Below are positions 23,943 to 35,450 of a stretch of DNA of 64,000 bases, in pieces. The position numbers and the translations under genes were made by a program. The notes under the pieces are model-generated. The model made no database searches. It had not been told where the DNA came from and worked only from the letters and a program-made list of their open reading frames with translations. Each line of letters begins with the position of its first letter. Positions within the stretch are counted from its first letter, which is position 1. Source of the stretch: Cycas panzhihuaensis (taxonomy: Eukaryota; Cycadophyta); the NCBI GenBank assembly GCA_023213395.1, contig CM041465.1:95301741-95365740 (forward strand), given 5' to 3'.

Positions 23943-26900
23943 ATGATGAAACTAGCAGGTGCAAAGTTCAAGGTGGAGAAATTCAATGGCAAGAATAACT
24001 TCAAGTTGTGAAAGCTAAAAGCGCATGATATTCTTGTACAGTAAGGTTTGTACAAAGCCCTTGCAGGTAAATCAAAGAAACCCACAGGGATAGACGATGA
24101 TGATTAGGATGACTTAGATAAAAAGGTACTTAGCACAATACGATTGTACTTGGCATATGAAGTCTTATTTAACATCACAGGGGAATAGACAGCATCAGGA
24201 TTATGGACTCGGTTGGAAGGCCTGTATATGACCAAATCAGTAATGAATTGAATCTGCCTGAAGAGGCAATTATACTCGTTACAGATAAAGGAAGGTACAA
24301 AAATTGCTAACCATTTAAATATTTTCAATACTCTTATTTATCAGTTGACTAGTATCGATATTAAAATTCAGGATGAGGACAAGGTTGTTACCTTGTTATG
24401 CTCATTACCCGAATCTTGGGATAATATTGTCACCTCAATTAGTTTTAGTACTACAGATGTATTGGATTATGATTCTGTCGTGAGTGCTTTGCTAATGGAA
24501 GAAGTGCAGAGGAAATCTAGTTTTGAAACCTCCACACCAAAAGCCATGATAGTAAGGGGTAGAACATTTGAGAGAGGAAAAAACTCCAGGGATACATTGA
24601 GGTCCAAGTCAAAGAGCAAAAAGAGTAAGCTTAGGTGTTGGCATTATAATAAGATCGGTCACCTCAAGAAGGATTGTTACAAAAGGAAGGGGTTCCAAAA
24701 AAAGGAAGATCCTACCAAGGAGGCAAATCAGGTGGAGTCAAATCAAGGTATGGATGATGATGTCTTGGTCGCTTGTAATGTTTCTCATTATCACCATGAC
24801 TGGTTATTCGATTTAGGTGCTTCGCACCATATGTGTCCACATAAGAGTTGGTTCTCATCATACCAACCTCTTGATGGTGGTGATGTGCTTATGGGAAATG
24901 AAGTTTCTTATAAGATAGTGGGCATTGGTAGCATCAGAATTAAGATGTTTGATGGGGTAGTTAAAACATTAACTGAGGTTAGACATGTACCTGATTTGAA
25001 AAAGAATCTGGTTTCCTTGGGTGAATTAGATTCAAGTGGTTTTAAGCATACAGGTCATGAAGGAGTCCTAAAGGTGTCAAAGGGCACCTTGGTTGTTATG
25101 AAAGCCTTAAAGAAAGGAAATCTTTACATTTTAGTGGGAAGTATAGATGTCAGCTAAGCAGCTATAGCATCAAAGACTGCAGAAGATCCAGCTTAGTTAT
25201 GGCATCAGAGACTTGGGCACATGAGTGAGAGAGGACTTAAGGTACTGATAAACTGTAAGTTGCTTCCTAACTTGCAGCTTTCAGATTTATCTTTCTATAA
25301 ACATTATATTTTTGGAAAGTAGTGTAGACTCAGGTTTAAAGTAGGGAGTCACACTAGTAAAGGTGTTCTAGATTACATACATTCAGATGTATGGGGACCA
25401 GCCCCTAAAATATCTTGTGGAAGATCATTGTATTATATCACATTTATAGATGATTACTCTAGGAAGGTATGGGTCTATTTTTTGAAAAGGAAATCTGAAG
25501 TTTTCAGTGTGTTTAAGCAGTTCAAGGCTTTAGTTGAGAACAATACTAGTAGGATAATTAAATGTTTAAGAACTAACAATGGAGGTGAGTTCAACTCCTT
25601 GGAGTTTGAGAACAATTGCAGAGTAGCTAGGATCGAAAGACACAAGACCACTAGCTATACTCTGCAGCAAAATGGCATTGCTGAGTGCATGAATAGGACA
25701 CTCTTAGAAAGAGCAAGAAGCATGCTAAGTAATGCAAGAGTTGAGTAGAGCTTGTGGGCAGAAGTTGTTCAAATAGCTTACTATCTAGTAAACAGGTCAC
25801 TATCGCTTGTAATAGATTACAAGATTCTTGAAGAGGTATGGCCTGGACATCTATGTGATTATTCAAATTTAAAAGTTTTTGGTTGTGATGCTTATGCTTG
25901 GACTGATAAAAGTAAATGTTCAAAGTTAGACCCAAAATCTAAGAGGTATATCTTTATTGGTTATGGTGATAAGGATGGTGTGAAGGGATACAGGTTGTGG
26001 GATCCTACTACCTACAAAATCACCATTAATAGAGATGTTGTATTTGATGAATCTCCCCTTGTAAAATCAAATAGTGGAGAAGTTGAAATGAAATAGGAGC
26101 AGCAAGCTGAACATCAACAAGTCAAGTTTGAAATGCAACCATCTGTGGAATCAGAAGAATAGGAAGATCTTTCTGAAGATGAATCAGCAGCAGATTCACA
26201 GGAGTATTTGGACACTCCTCTACCAATAGTTAGAAGATCTACATGATTCAATCATCCACCTGACAAGTATAACCCATCTACTTCTATTGTTTTGGTTTCT
26301 AATGATGGTGAGCCTACATGTTTTCATGAAGCAGTGGATGATATCCATGGTGAGAAATGGAAGAGGGTTATGCAGGAAGAGATAGATGAATTGAAGAAAA
26401 ATAATTCATGGGACTTGGTATAACTTCCACATGGCAGGAAGATTGTTGGTTGCAGGTGGGTTTTTAAGATAAAAATAGATGTTGATGGAAAGGTTGACAA
26501 ATACAGGGCAAGATTGGTGGCTAAAGGCTATATGCAGAAAGCGAGTATTGACTTTCATGAGATCTTTTCCCTAGTTGTCAAACTTGTTTTAATTCGAGTG
26601 TTGTTAGCATTAATAGCTTCTCTTGATTTGGAGTTGGAGCAGTTAGATGTAAAAATAGCTTTTCTACATGGAGATTTAGATGAGGAGATCTATATGGATC
26701 AACCAAAAGGGTTTGTATAGGATGGCAGAAAAAGACTTATTTGCAGGCTCAGGAAATCATTGTATGGCCTGAAGCAATCACCCAGGCAGTGGTACAAGAA
26801 GTTTGATGCCTTCATGGAGAGCCAAAATTTCAAAAGAAGTGAGTATGATCATTGTGTTTACTTTAAATTTATAGACAATAGCTTATTCATTATCTTGGTA

Positions 26901-27896
26901 TTATATGTTGATGACATACTAGTTACAAGTAAGAGCATGGAAGAAATCAATAAGCTAAAGGCTCAATTGGCTAGGACTTTTGATATGAAGGATCTAGGAG
27001 CTGTAAAACAAATCTTAAGCATGGAGATACATAGAGACAAGAAAAATGGTAAGTTGTGGTTATCACAGTAGAAATATGTAGAGAAGGTACTAACCAAGTT
27101 TGGTATGGCAAATGTGAAACCAGCGAGTATCCCTTTGGCTTCCCACTTCAAGCTTTCTTCAAATATGAGTCCTAGTAGTGAAGAAGAAAAGGTTTATATG
27201 TCTCATGTGCCTTATGACAGTGCAATAGGAAGTTTGATGTATGCCATGGTATGTACAAGACTTGATATTTCACATGCAGTCAGTGTAGTTAGCAAGTTTA
27301 TGACAAATCCTGGGAAAGAACATTGGGCTGTAGTGAAATGGGTGCTTCTGTATTTGAGAGGCATAAGTAAATACTACATCACCTTTGGTGGTATAAGTAA
27401 TCAGGTTTTTGGATATGTCAATTTAGACTTTGTAGGAGATTTAGACAAAAGAAAGTCTACTTCAGGTTATATTTTCACTCTTACAAATGGTCCAATTAGT
27501 TGGATGTCTAAATTGCAGAGCACAATTGCATTGTCAACTACAAAAGCTAAATATGTTGCTGCAGCACATGCTTGTAAAGAAGCAATTTAGTTACAGGGTC
27601 TATTAGTTGAGCTTGGAAGGAGATAGGAAAATATAAAGGTATTTTGTGATAGTCAAAGTATCATTTACTTAGCTAAGAATCTAGCTTATCATTGTAGAAC
27701 AAATCATATTGCTCTTAAGTACCATTTTATTAGACAGGTTGTTGAAGCAAGTGGAGTGGCACTTGAGAAAATTCACACCAATCATAATTGTGCCAATATA
27801 TTCACAAAACTAGTACCATTAGAGAAGTTCAAATGGTGTTTGACTTCTCTTGGCTTGCAGAAAGATGATGAAGGGTCCAGGAAAGGTACCAGGTAA
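23943..27896 (+). pseudogene. Complete copia E gag-pol frame with premature stops
   Basis: One reading frame runs from the ATG at 23943 to the terminal TAA at 27894-27896 with no frameshift that I can see; only in-frame stops break it. Domains in order: gag; zinc knuckle CWHYNKIGHLKKDC (24636-24677); protease WLFDLGASHHMC (24807-24842, D-L-G for D-S-G); pre-integrase WHQRLGHMSERG (about 25200); integrase with FIDDYSRKVWVYF and NNGGEF (25440-25620) and QQNGIAE; RT with VAKGYMQK, QLDVKIAFLHGDL and LYVDD (26514-26920); RNase H with DLDKRKST and an ALSTTKAKYVAAAHA block (27440-27580). The RT box is intact. Stops replace Trp in KLWKLK-like and DDDWDD-like positions and Gln elsewhere. It would have encoded all enzymes for copying and integration. 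Confidence 0.9.
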
Positions 27897-27905
27897 ATTA
27901 TTGTC

Positions 27906-27928
27906 AAGGTGGAGATTATTGGATATTG
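27906..27928 (+). promoter_or_regulatory. Polypurine tract of copia E
   Basis: AAGGTGGAGATTATTGGATA lies just before the 3' LTR. It is the usual copia form of the plus-strand primer. Confidence 0.75.
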
Positions 27929-28530
27929 TGACAACAATATTTTGGGGTTAGATTTTGGTATATTTTCGGCCCGGTTTCCCCCCTAATCTTTCTCGGGGGA
28001 TTCCAAGGGGGTCGGGAGCCCCTCTTGACCAGGGGGTGCAGGGGTTCTAGGGCAATAGCCCCCGACCCAAAAAATTAGCCCTGTAAACCTTATTAAATTG
28101 TAAAGAGAATCAGGGTCATTTGATACAAATACCCTAGATTCTATGGCTAAGATTTATGCCTTGCATGTCCCTCTCATGTAGCCTATTTTAGGGATTTTCT
28201 TATTATGTTGTATGTAATGTAATGTACTGTGATGAGGGCGATGACTGGTTGTTATTCTTGAGAGCATTCTACTACTGAGATGTACTATTTCTTCATTCTA
28301 TAGTAATAAAGATCGATAACTTTCTTGTGTGGATGTTTCCTTAGTACACTGCTAGGCTTTTACCACATTATATCAGGTGCATATGTGATGTTTAGCTTGT
28401 ATACTGATGTTATTGCATTATCTCTAATTTTAGAACTTGCATGTTAATTCTTAGTTTCGATTCCTATAACTAGTTGCAAAATAGTTTAGATCTTTTGGCA
28501 GTTTAAGGTTTGGGACATGTATTCTCAACA
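27929..28530 (+). repeat. 3' LTR of copia E
   Basis: 602 bp, matching 23239-23870, beginning TGACAAC and ending CTCAACA. Confidence 0.9.
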
Positions 28531-28658
28531 ACTATCATGGTATGGGTATCTTGATAAAATATATCTTAGTACTGGGGGATAGGAATAGGAGAAAGGATCC
28601 TAATAAGCACAAGTTCATAAAATAAATGGGTAACTTAAGCAACTTGACTCTCTTCTTA
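28531..28658. repeat. 128-bp flank duplication, right copy
   Basis: It repeats 23111-23238 and directly abuts the 3' LTR of E. Gypsy D sequence then continues without a break. Confidence 0.9.
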
Positions 28659-29098
28659 AATGGTAGAAGAGGTTGGTAAAGATGGATCACCTAAGTGTAT
28701 TTGAGGATATTCAAGATAACCCTGCTCAACAAGGACTTCATATAAATCGATTAATTTCTTTAGAAGATAAAATATGAGTCTCATATCCTTGGTGTTTAGA
28801 ATAATCTTCAAAATTCAAGATAATCCCCTTAGGCCACACGTTCTTGATGGTAATCATACTTATATTCCTAAGAAAGGAGGCCCTACTACTTCTTATATCT
28901 CTTAGGTTGAGTATGAGGAGGGATCTCCATTAGAATAGGGAGACAAAGGTAATAATGGAAAATTAGGGAAAGAGAAAATATCCTAAGTAAGAATAAAGAA
29001 TTTTACCCTATCGATAAAGTAGTGAAGTATGAGCAAAGCCTCTTAAGATAAGGATAAACATTTTAGGTCTAGAGAATGTAACTAGGAAGTTTAGGCAA
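28659..29098 (-). pseudogene. N-terminal gag of gypsy D, part beyond the E insertion
   Basis: This is the continuation of D toward its primer site. It is low complexity and rich in stops. By position it matches the first 200 or so codons of F gag, which follow the F primer site by about 280 bases. No conserved domain is expected here. Confidence 0.5.
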
Positions 29099-29116
29099 TT
29101 CCCCAATATGGTCACT
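29099..29116 (-). promoter_or_regulatory. Primer binding site of gypsy D (decayed)
   Basis: The minus strand reads GTGACCATATTGGGG, which lines up with GCGACTATACTGGGG at the start of element F (44112-44130). Its place upstream of gag and the shared form support the call. It differs from the tRNA-Met site of the copia elements. Confidence 0.6.
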
Positions 29117-31148
29117 AGAAATAGTTTACTGGCTTAGGGCCAATCACCTTAGAATGACTCTATAAGAAGAGAAAACAAAAGTGATTGGTCTTAAGGAGTA
29201 ACCATTTTAACTAATCCTTAAGAAGGGATATTGTCTACTTGTGTATTCAATCCATAGAGAAAGAATTTATATGAATGAAGGTTTCAAAATGGTTTATATA
29301 TATTTTAAAGAGATAAATCTAAATCTAATTAATTTAAAATAATCATTTAGAAGCCATGCCTACATGCAAAAATAAGTATGCATTTTTAGTTTAAATGAAT
29401 ACAACATAGAATAAATATATAACCAATCAAACCATATGAGATGTAAAATGTAATTTCTTCCCTTTTTACTTTATGTTTCTTAGATGATTTAATAATGGGA
29501 GTAAAACACAATTAGTCACAAGAGACAAAGGAGATCTATGTGCTTAAGTTGTACTTACGTTTATCCTACTACTTAGTCCATCATTTTCCTTATTTAATCT
29601 TTTAAATATACTCAATAGAAAGTGAAAGGATTAGATAGATAAGTAATTATGAAATCATAAGTCTTAAACTCCAAACCTACTTAATCAAACCTTCAACTAT
29701 TTATTCTTTCCTTATACAAACAAGAAAGAAGTGAAGAGGGTAAACAAAGCAAACAATTAATAAGCAAAAGATATTCTTTTACTTTACTTTCCTTGCTTGT
29801 TTATGAGATCTTGAAACTAAGAAAAGAAAATAAGAGTGTCAAGATGAGAGATGTATAACTTATAATAGAGCTTATGGCTAAATAAATTCACTTCTTTTTA
29901 ATGTTCCTTATATCAGGATGTTACATATTAACAAAGAAAATAACATATAGATATTGTAATAATTGATTCAAAGAAAATAACTCATATGCATAAGTCTATG
30001 AATTACTCAGTATTACCATAACAAGCATGTAGTATAAGATAAACTTTGCATTCAAAAGAAAAACTAGCTTGGGACACTTATAACTCTATGGGAGAGAGTT
30101 AAGGTAACCGCTTCACTTAAAGATCCTTTCCTATTTATCACCCCATCTCCTCTTAAAAGTTTAGTATATACTATTCCAACCCTTAGTAGGACCAAGCTTG
30201 TGAGATTTGTAGGATAAAATAAATAGAAATAATGCAATTGCTTTAGAGATGACTATAACCAAGAATTGACATCAGTTCAATTCCTAAAAATAGCCTCTTG
30301 TCAACTTGACCAATGTGATAAAATATTTGGAATCAAATTTGGTTTAATTCTAAGCTTTATCACTTGAAGAGATAGACAAAAGAATTAGATTTTAATGAAT
30401 ATAAAAGACAAAAATAGTAATGAAAGAACTTTTTTTTAAAGATGAACTTAAAACAAACCATGCATTAACTTTAGAAACTAGTATTTGATTTAAGTAAAGT
30501 TACCTTTAATTTAAGCAAAACAAGTAGAGTATACCTCAGAATGGTGTCTTACTTCTACTCAACATATCATCACCAAGCCCAAGGAGCCATGAGAATGATA
30601 AGATTGATGATAAAGGATGTTAAGGGAGGGCATAATAGACATAAAAACTAGCAAGAGCTATAGAAAGTTAATCTTAGGAGATGAGTGAAAGGTTGCACTT
30701 GAGAATAAGTAAGAATTATCATAAATATAGCTCTTTATTCCTTCTAATAGGATTAATAGGTTCTCATGAAGATAGGTCTCTATTCAAGTTTTAAAAAATA
30801 ATGGCAATATTAGCAAATTATGATAGAATTTTAGTAGTTTGATGTTACTTCAAAAGCTCTTTCAAAATTCTCTAAAGATTCTCTCCAAACTCTCCCCTCA
30901 CTTTGAAAAATCATAGGGATTTATAAAGACTAAAAGAGAGGGAAAGTAAAAAATTATGCCATTATTTTTTGTTAGAGATTAAATAATTTTCACCAACCAA
31001 AGTACTACATAGATAAGATTTAGATGATTATGAGGTGACTAAGAAAGGTAAGACGATGCTATGCCTTGATTATGGGTTGTTGACATTGGAAAAAATAAGC
31101 AAATCAATATTTTATGTTGTTTTTTATAAGTATGATAGTAAAAAAATT
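29117..31148 (-). other. Probable 5' LTR of gypsy D, border unknown
   Basis: An LTR is expected directly beyond the primer site, and the related F LTR is 2.6 kb. No second copy is in the window to prove it. No coding sequence is seen. Confidence 0.4.
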
Positions 31149-31270
31149 ATGATAAATCCAATAAAAACATGATAAGCTAACTCAAAAGTGTGATAAATCC
31201 ATCAGAAAATATGATAAGACTACTTTAAAATGTGATAAATCCACCAAAAATGTGATAAGTCAAGAAGACC
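31149..31270. repeat. 21-bp tandem repeat, about six units
   Basis: The pentamer GATAA recurs at 31151, 31171, 31192, 31213, 31234 and 31254, with spacings of 20 or 21. Every second unit carries GATAAATCCA followed by an A-rich end. Units are diverged. Confidence 0.7.
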
Positions 31271-32898
31271 AAAAGAACAATAATAAAACACAATATTTTG
31301 ACAAAACTGACTTGTCAGGGTCTCCTAAAGTCATTATAGACTTTAATAGGAATTAGATTATTTCAAGAAAAAGCTAAAAAGTGGTAAAAATGAGGCCAAA
31401 ATCGATTGAAAATTTTGATAGTGCTAAAGGAGAAATTGGCTACAAAAGGAAAATCTTGGAGTAAGGTAGAGCTTAAGCTAAATAAAAGCTACATAACATG
31501 CCATAGTGTCAATCATCGGTAAGATGATAATCACCATCATATATAATCCATCATCCAATCATCATTCCACAACCAAAAACCATATAATAAAAGATAAATC
31601 AAAGACCCAACTATAAGATAATAAATTAAAATCAAACCATTAGAAAATCATATTATCTATGAGATATCCACTACATTAGTGAAAATGATAATCATTAAAT
31701 GACTTATGAGGATTGATCTAGATATGAACCTAATAGAGGTAGTAGGAGGACTAATTATAGTAAAATAGATTTGCAATTCTAAAGTTTATATATCTAAAAT
31801 CTATGGAAAAATAATCTATAGATGTTAATTCTACCTCCATAGGCCATGCACAAGTGATATGAAAATTGATGGCTTATTTTTTTATAAAATCAAAGTATAA
31901 AACATGATATTATGATATTAAACAATTTTATGATATTTCTTAGATTCTGCATGGCTCCCAATTCAGTCACATGAGAGTTTTGATATGACTAAGGAGCCAA
32001 ACAAAAGTGACATTTTTTTTTTTTTTTGACCTTTTCACCTAAAAAGGTACCTATGCACACAAAAATAATGACATCTCTCTCATATGGCATTAAAATTAAG
32101 TGTCATCAATTGTGTTACAAATTTGAATCATGGAGTTTTCTAACAAGTGTTACATGATATACTTCAAAGATTTTTAGGGTAGTTTTAATGGTGAAAAGTT
32201 TAGACTTTAGTTTGATAGGATGTTAAAATGGAGACTATGTCTAAAACAAGAGATTGTTTATTACATGCTTTTGCTTAGATAATAATTTTCATAGGTTTGT
32301 TCCATGGTATAATAGATGAAACTAAGGTTTTTCAACTCAAATTTTCTCCTAAAGGTGTAGCGTTAACTAGGAGAGTTAAAAATAGAAAAAATGGGAGCAA
32401 GTGAAGGTTACTAGGTAGGTGAATATTGGTGAACCATATATAAGAAATTCATTCTAAAGGATTGACATGTACGGTAACTAATTACCCATATGATTTGATA
32501 GATGTTTGGCTTTTATATGGACCCAACATTATATTTGAAGTAATTATGACATAGATTAAATATTAAGGGGGTATTTTGGGTAACATTAACCTATGAAAAT
32601 ATTAAATTATTGCAATTGCCCCTTTGATATATATTAGAGGGTTATGGTACACACAGTTTTTCATATAATCAATCATCAGTTGACCAAATGGCTCATGGAT
32701 TATGATTGGATATCTAGGTGTTAATATGTACTATAAATATATATTGGTTTAATATAATACAATTAGAAGTAGTCATTTCCCACAAGTAACTCGTGTTATG
32801 TGTTGATTCATATTTATTTCTTTATTTTTTCACTTGTTTTGGTATTAATCTCATAATCTTGAATGATCTAGATCTATGTTGGCATACATATTTATGGT
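31271..32898. other. AT-rich region without a recognised gene
   Basis: It includes a T17-type homopolymer near 32013-32029. The last few hundred bases may be a decayed 5' LTR of copia I. No second copy is seen. Confidence 0.35.
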
Positions 32899-32999
32899 TT
32901 AGTATTAGAGTCATTTGTGTGCCTATTTTATTACCCTTGAGTATGCTATATTAAAATAATTATATTTAAGATTTTAGGTAGAAGTTATAAACTGTTCAA

Positions 33000-35400
33000 A
33001 TTATCTTCTTAATAGGTTACCTACTAAAGCAATCAATAATGTCACTCCTAGGAATAATGGTTAAGTAGAAAATTTTCTATTAAACATTTAAAAATCTTTA
33101 ATAGTGTTGCTTGGGAATATATTCTAAAAAAATAGAGATATAAACTCAATCCTAAGAGCTCTAAGTATACATCATTATTAGTTATAGGACAGAAAGTAAA
33201 TCTTATAGACTTTTTAATCCCATTACATATAATATTACTATTAAACATAATATTAAATTTAATGAAAATGGCTTTTTCATCCAATTTTGATTATGTTCAA
33301 ATTCCTTTGCTTATTGATGATATGACATCCAACACTTCTACCTCTAATAAGTTTGGTAATGAATCTATTAAAAATGTAATAATTAATGTAGAAAAATAAG
33401 TCAAAACTTAGACTCTTTTTTACCCTAATAAAATTTCCAGTAGTTCATGATCTACCATATCTAGTTAACACACTCAAAAATAACCAAAATGAGTCCAAAA
33501 GACCATTGTTATTACTGGATCCAATGTCAATGATCCATTATATACTAAAAAAGGTAGGTCTCAATGATTGGAAGCTACCTTTACTCTTATGGCCAAATTT
33601 CTATCTTAGTCTAACCTATAAACCTTTAAAGAAGCTAAGAACAATCTAATTTAGTAAACAACAATACATGTTAAGTATGATTCTTTAATTAAAAAAAAAA
33701 CATTACTTAAGACTTAATTTCTCTTCCACCACTTAGAAAGAACTTAGTCAATTCTAAGTGGGTTTAATGCACCAAATATAATTTAGAAGATGTTGTTAAA
33801 AAGTACAAAGTTAGGTTAGTTACAAAAGGTTTTCTCTCAGTTGTTAGGATTGACTATAATAAAACCTTTACTCATATTACCAAAATGAGCACTATCAAAA
33901 TCATTATCTCTTTAGTAGCCAAGTTTGGTTGGCAAGTTAATCAAATAGATAGAAAAGAGTGTCCTTTTAAATGGTGATTTAGATAAAGAAATTTATGTGG
34001 CTTAATCACTTGGCTCTATTGTAAACCCCAACTTAGTGTGTAAACTTAAAAGGTCTCCTGATGGTCTTAAAGAAACTCCTAGGGTTTGATATAATAGAAT
34101 TGACTAATATCTCCTTTAAAATAATTTTAATAAATATATAAATGATCTTAATTTATATTTTAAAATATAAAATAGTAATATCACTCTTTTAATTTTAAAT
34201 GTTAATGATATTGCCATTACTAGTTCATTACCTATTATAATTTTAACTTAAAAGTCTAAATTAGTCCTAAAATTTAAAATGATAGATTTAGGCTTACTTT
34301 ATCATTTCCTTAGACTTTAAGTTTATCAAACCAAATTAAAAATTTTTATTCATGACCAAAATATGTATTAGATTTACTTAAAAGATTTAATATATAATTT
34401 TGTAAGCCAACCTTAACTCCTCTTTAATCTGGAGTAAAACTTACCCCTAGGTTTAAAACTCATGAGTGTAAGTCACTTCACAGGGAAGTAGTCTAATTGG
34501 TGTTCGTTGCTGTAAAGAAAGTAGTCAGACCAAAGTCCATTGAGTGTGCGCCAACTATACAATGGTAGTATGAACTCCAAGTATAGCTAGTATAACTGTG
34601 GTATGAAAACCTAGATCCTGGGGCTCCCCCTTCCTTCAGAACTTTGTTCCAAGGGTGGATAGAGGTTCTCCTCTAGATATCAAAAAAAAAAAGTCAGGAA
34701 TCTCCTTTGGTCGATCCAACACTATATCAATAATTAGTTAAAAGCCTAAGCTATTTAACCCATATGTATCCCAATTTATCTTATGTAATTGCTTTATGCT
34801 CTGGATTCATGCAAATTTTATATTATTCTCATTAGAAGGTATCTAAAATAATTTTATAATACCTATAAGGTACCATTTACTATGGTCTTAACTATAATTA
34901 TACTAACCCTAATCTTCAATTAATTGATTTAATAAATTCTAATTGGGTTGGAGATATTAACAAAAGAAAATCAACTTCTAGATATGTTTTCTTTCTTGGA
35001 TCTACCTCGATAACCTAGATGACCAAAATAATGAAGTCTTTTTCTCTTTTTATAATTAAAGTTGAATATCATACCTTATTTGAGGCTAGTAGGGAAGCAT
35101 TATGGGTTAACTATTTAATACATGAAACTAGTTTTCCTTTAAATTCTTCTATTCAAATTAAATTGATAATCAATATGTAATATCTATTACTATTAATTAT
35201 ATTTCTTATTCCAAGACTAAACACATTGAACTTTATTAGTACTTTATTCATAATTTAGTTAATAATGGTACTATTCAACTATTATAGTATCCTATAGATT
35301 TAGATATAATGACCAAATCTCTTATAGAAGTTAAGTTTATGAAATTGCAATACCTACTCAAAGTTAGAGAAGTCTCCATCAAAAGGCAGTCTACATGATG
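33000..35400 (+). pseudogene. Integrase C-terminus, RT and RNase H of copia I
   Basis: Recognisable plus-strand blocks are an integrase-end segment IKHNIKFNENGFF (about 33238-33275), RT segments KKYKVRLVTKGF (about 33795-33830) and KIIISLVAKFGWQVNQID (about 33895-33950), a degenerate catalytic box LNVNDIAITS (about 34195) and KFKMIDLG (about 34275). After the SINE, RNase H is preceded by DPTLYQ (about 34715), followed by INKRKSTSRYVFFLG (about 34955). The YVDD box has become NVND. Frequent stops and shifts make it inactive. Confidence 0.7.
34481..34692 (+). mobile_element. Probable tRNA-derived SINE inside copia I
   Basis: The copia frame is broken between GVKLTPRF (ends about 34455) and DPTLYQ (about 34715), where intact elements have only a short gap. 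The extra 210 bases are less AT-rich than their surroundings. They carry a box A-like TAGTCTAATTGG (34489-34500) and, about 28 bases on, a box B-like GACCAAAGTCC (34528-34538), then end in A11 (34682-34692). AAGTCA occurs on both sides and may be a remnant target duplication. This is the layout of a plant pol III SINE. The family is not known to me. Confidence 0.5.
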
Positions 35401-35450
35401 AAGTTTTCTTTAATTTTTACATTCTTTGAGTCAAAATTAAAGTGGAATAT

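Larger units (their letters stand above)
23239..28530 (+). mobile_element. Ty1/copia element E, nearly full length
   Basis: It has both LTRs (23239-23870 and 27929-28530), an initiator tRNA-Met-like primer site, one continuous gag-pol frame and a polypurine tract. It is inserted in gypsy D in the opposite orientation. LTRs start TGACAAC and end CTCAAYA. About 30 differences in some 425 aligned bases of LTR, plus an indel of about 30 bases, indicate a moderately old insertion. Its flanks are the 128-bp duplicates rather than a 5-bp target duplication. Confidence 0.9.
18771..29116 (-). mobile_element. Tat-like Ty3/gypsy element D, split by copia E
   Basis: On the minus strand the order is primer site (about 29100), Pro-rich gag N-terminus (29080-28531 and 23238-22100), gag capsid (about 22050-21600), protease (about 21060-20400) and the start of RT (about 19130-18771). 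RT ends abruptly at the LTR of J. Copia E interrupts gag. Several blocks match element F, including a MDLLRSC segment before protease and a KCLALEFFEIQA segment in gag. D and F therefore belong to the same lineage, but D keeps RT. Its 5' LTR should lie to the right of 29116. Confidence 0.75.
32899..35450 (+). mobile_element. Ty1/copia remnant I with internal deletion
   Basis: A decayed primer-like site (TTTAGTATTAGAGTC near 32899-32914) is followed within about 200 bases by integrase C-terminal sequence. Gag, protease and the integrase core are therefore missing. RT and RNase H follow. A purine tract (AAAGTGGAATA near 35438) precedes a possible 3' LTR. A SINE-like insert splits the region between RT and RNase H. 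Confidence 0.6.

Noticed and set aside
25651-25935. Minus-strand frame opposite the E integrase
   Set aside because: Antisense shadow of the conserved integrase.
31149-31270. CRISPR-like array
   Set aside because: Units are contiguous 21-bp repeats without unique spacers, in a plant nuclear context.
32013-32029. Long T run as a poly(A) tail of a minus-strand retro-copy
   Set aside because: No gene-like or SINE-like sequence adjoins it, so it is probably a simple homopolymer.
33048-33284. 78-codon minus-strand frame
   Set aside because: Opposite strand of the integrase C-terminal remains of copia I.
34696-34720. tRNA gene suggested by the GGTCGATCC block
   Set aside because: The bases belong to the copia frame resuming as DPTLYQ, and no cloverleaf can be built around them.
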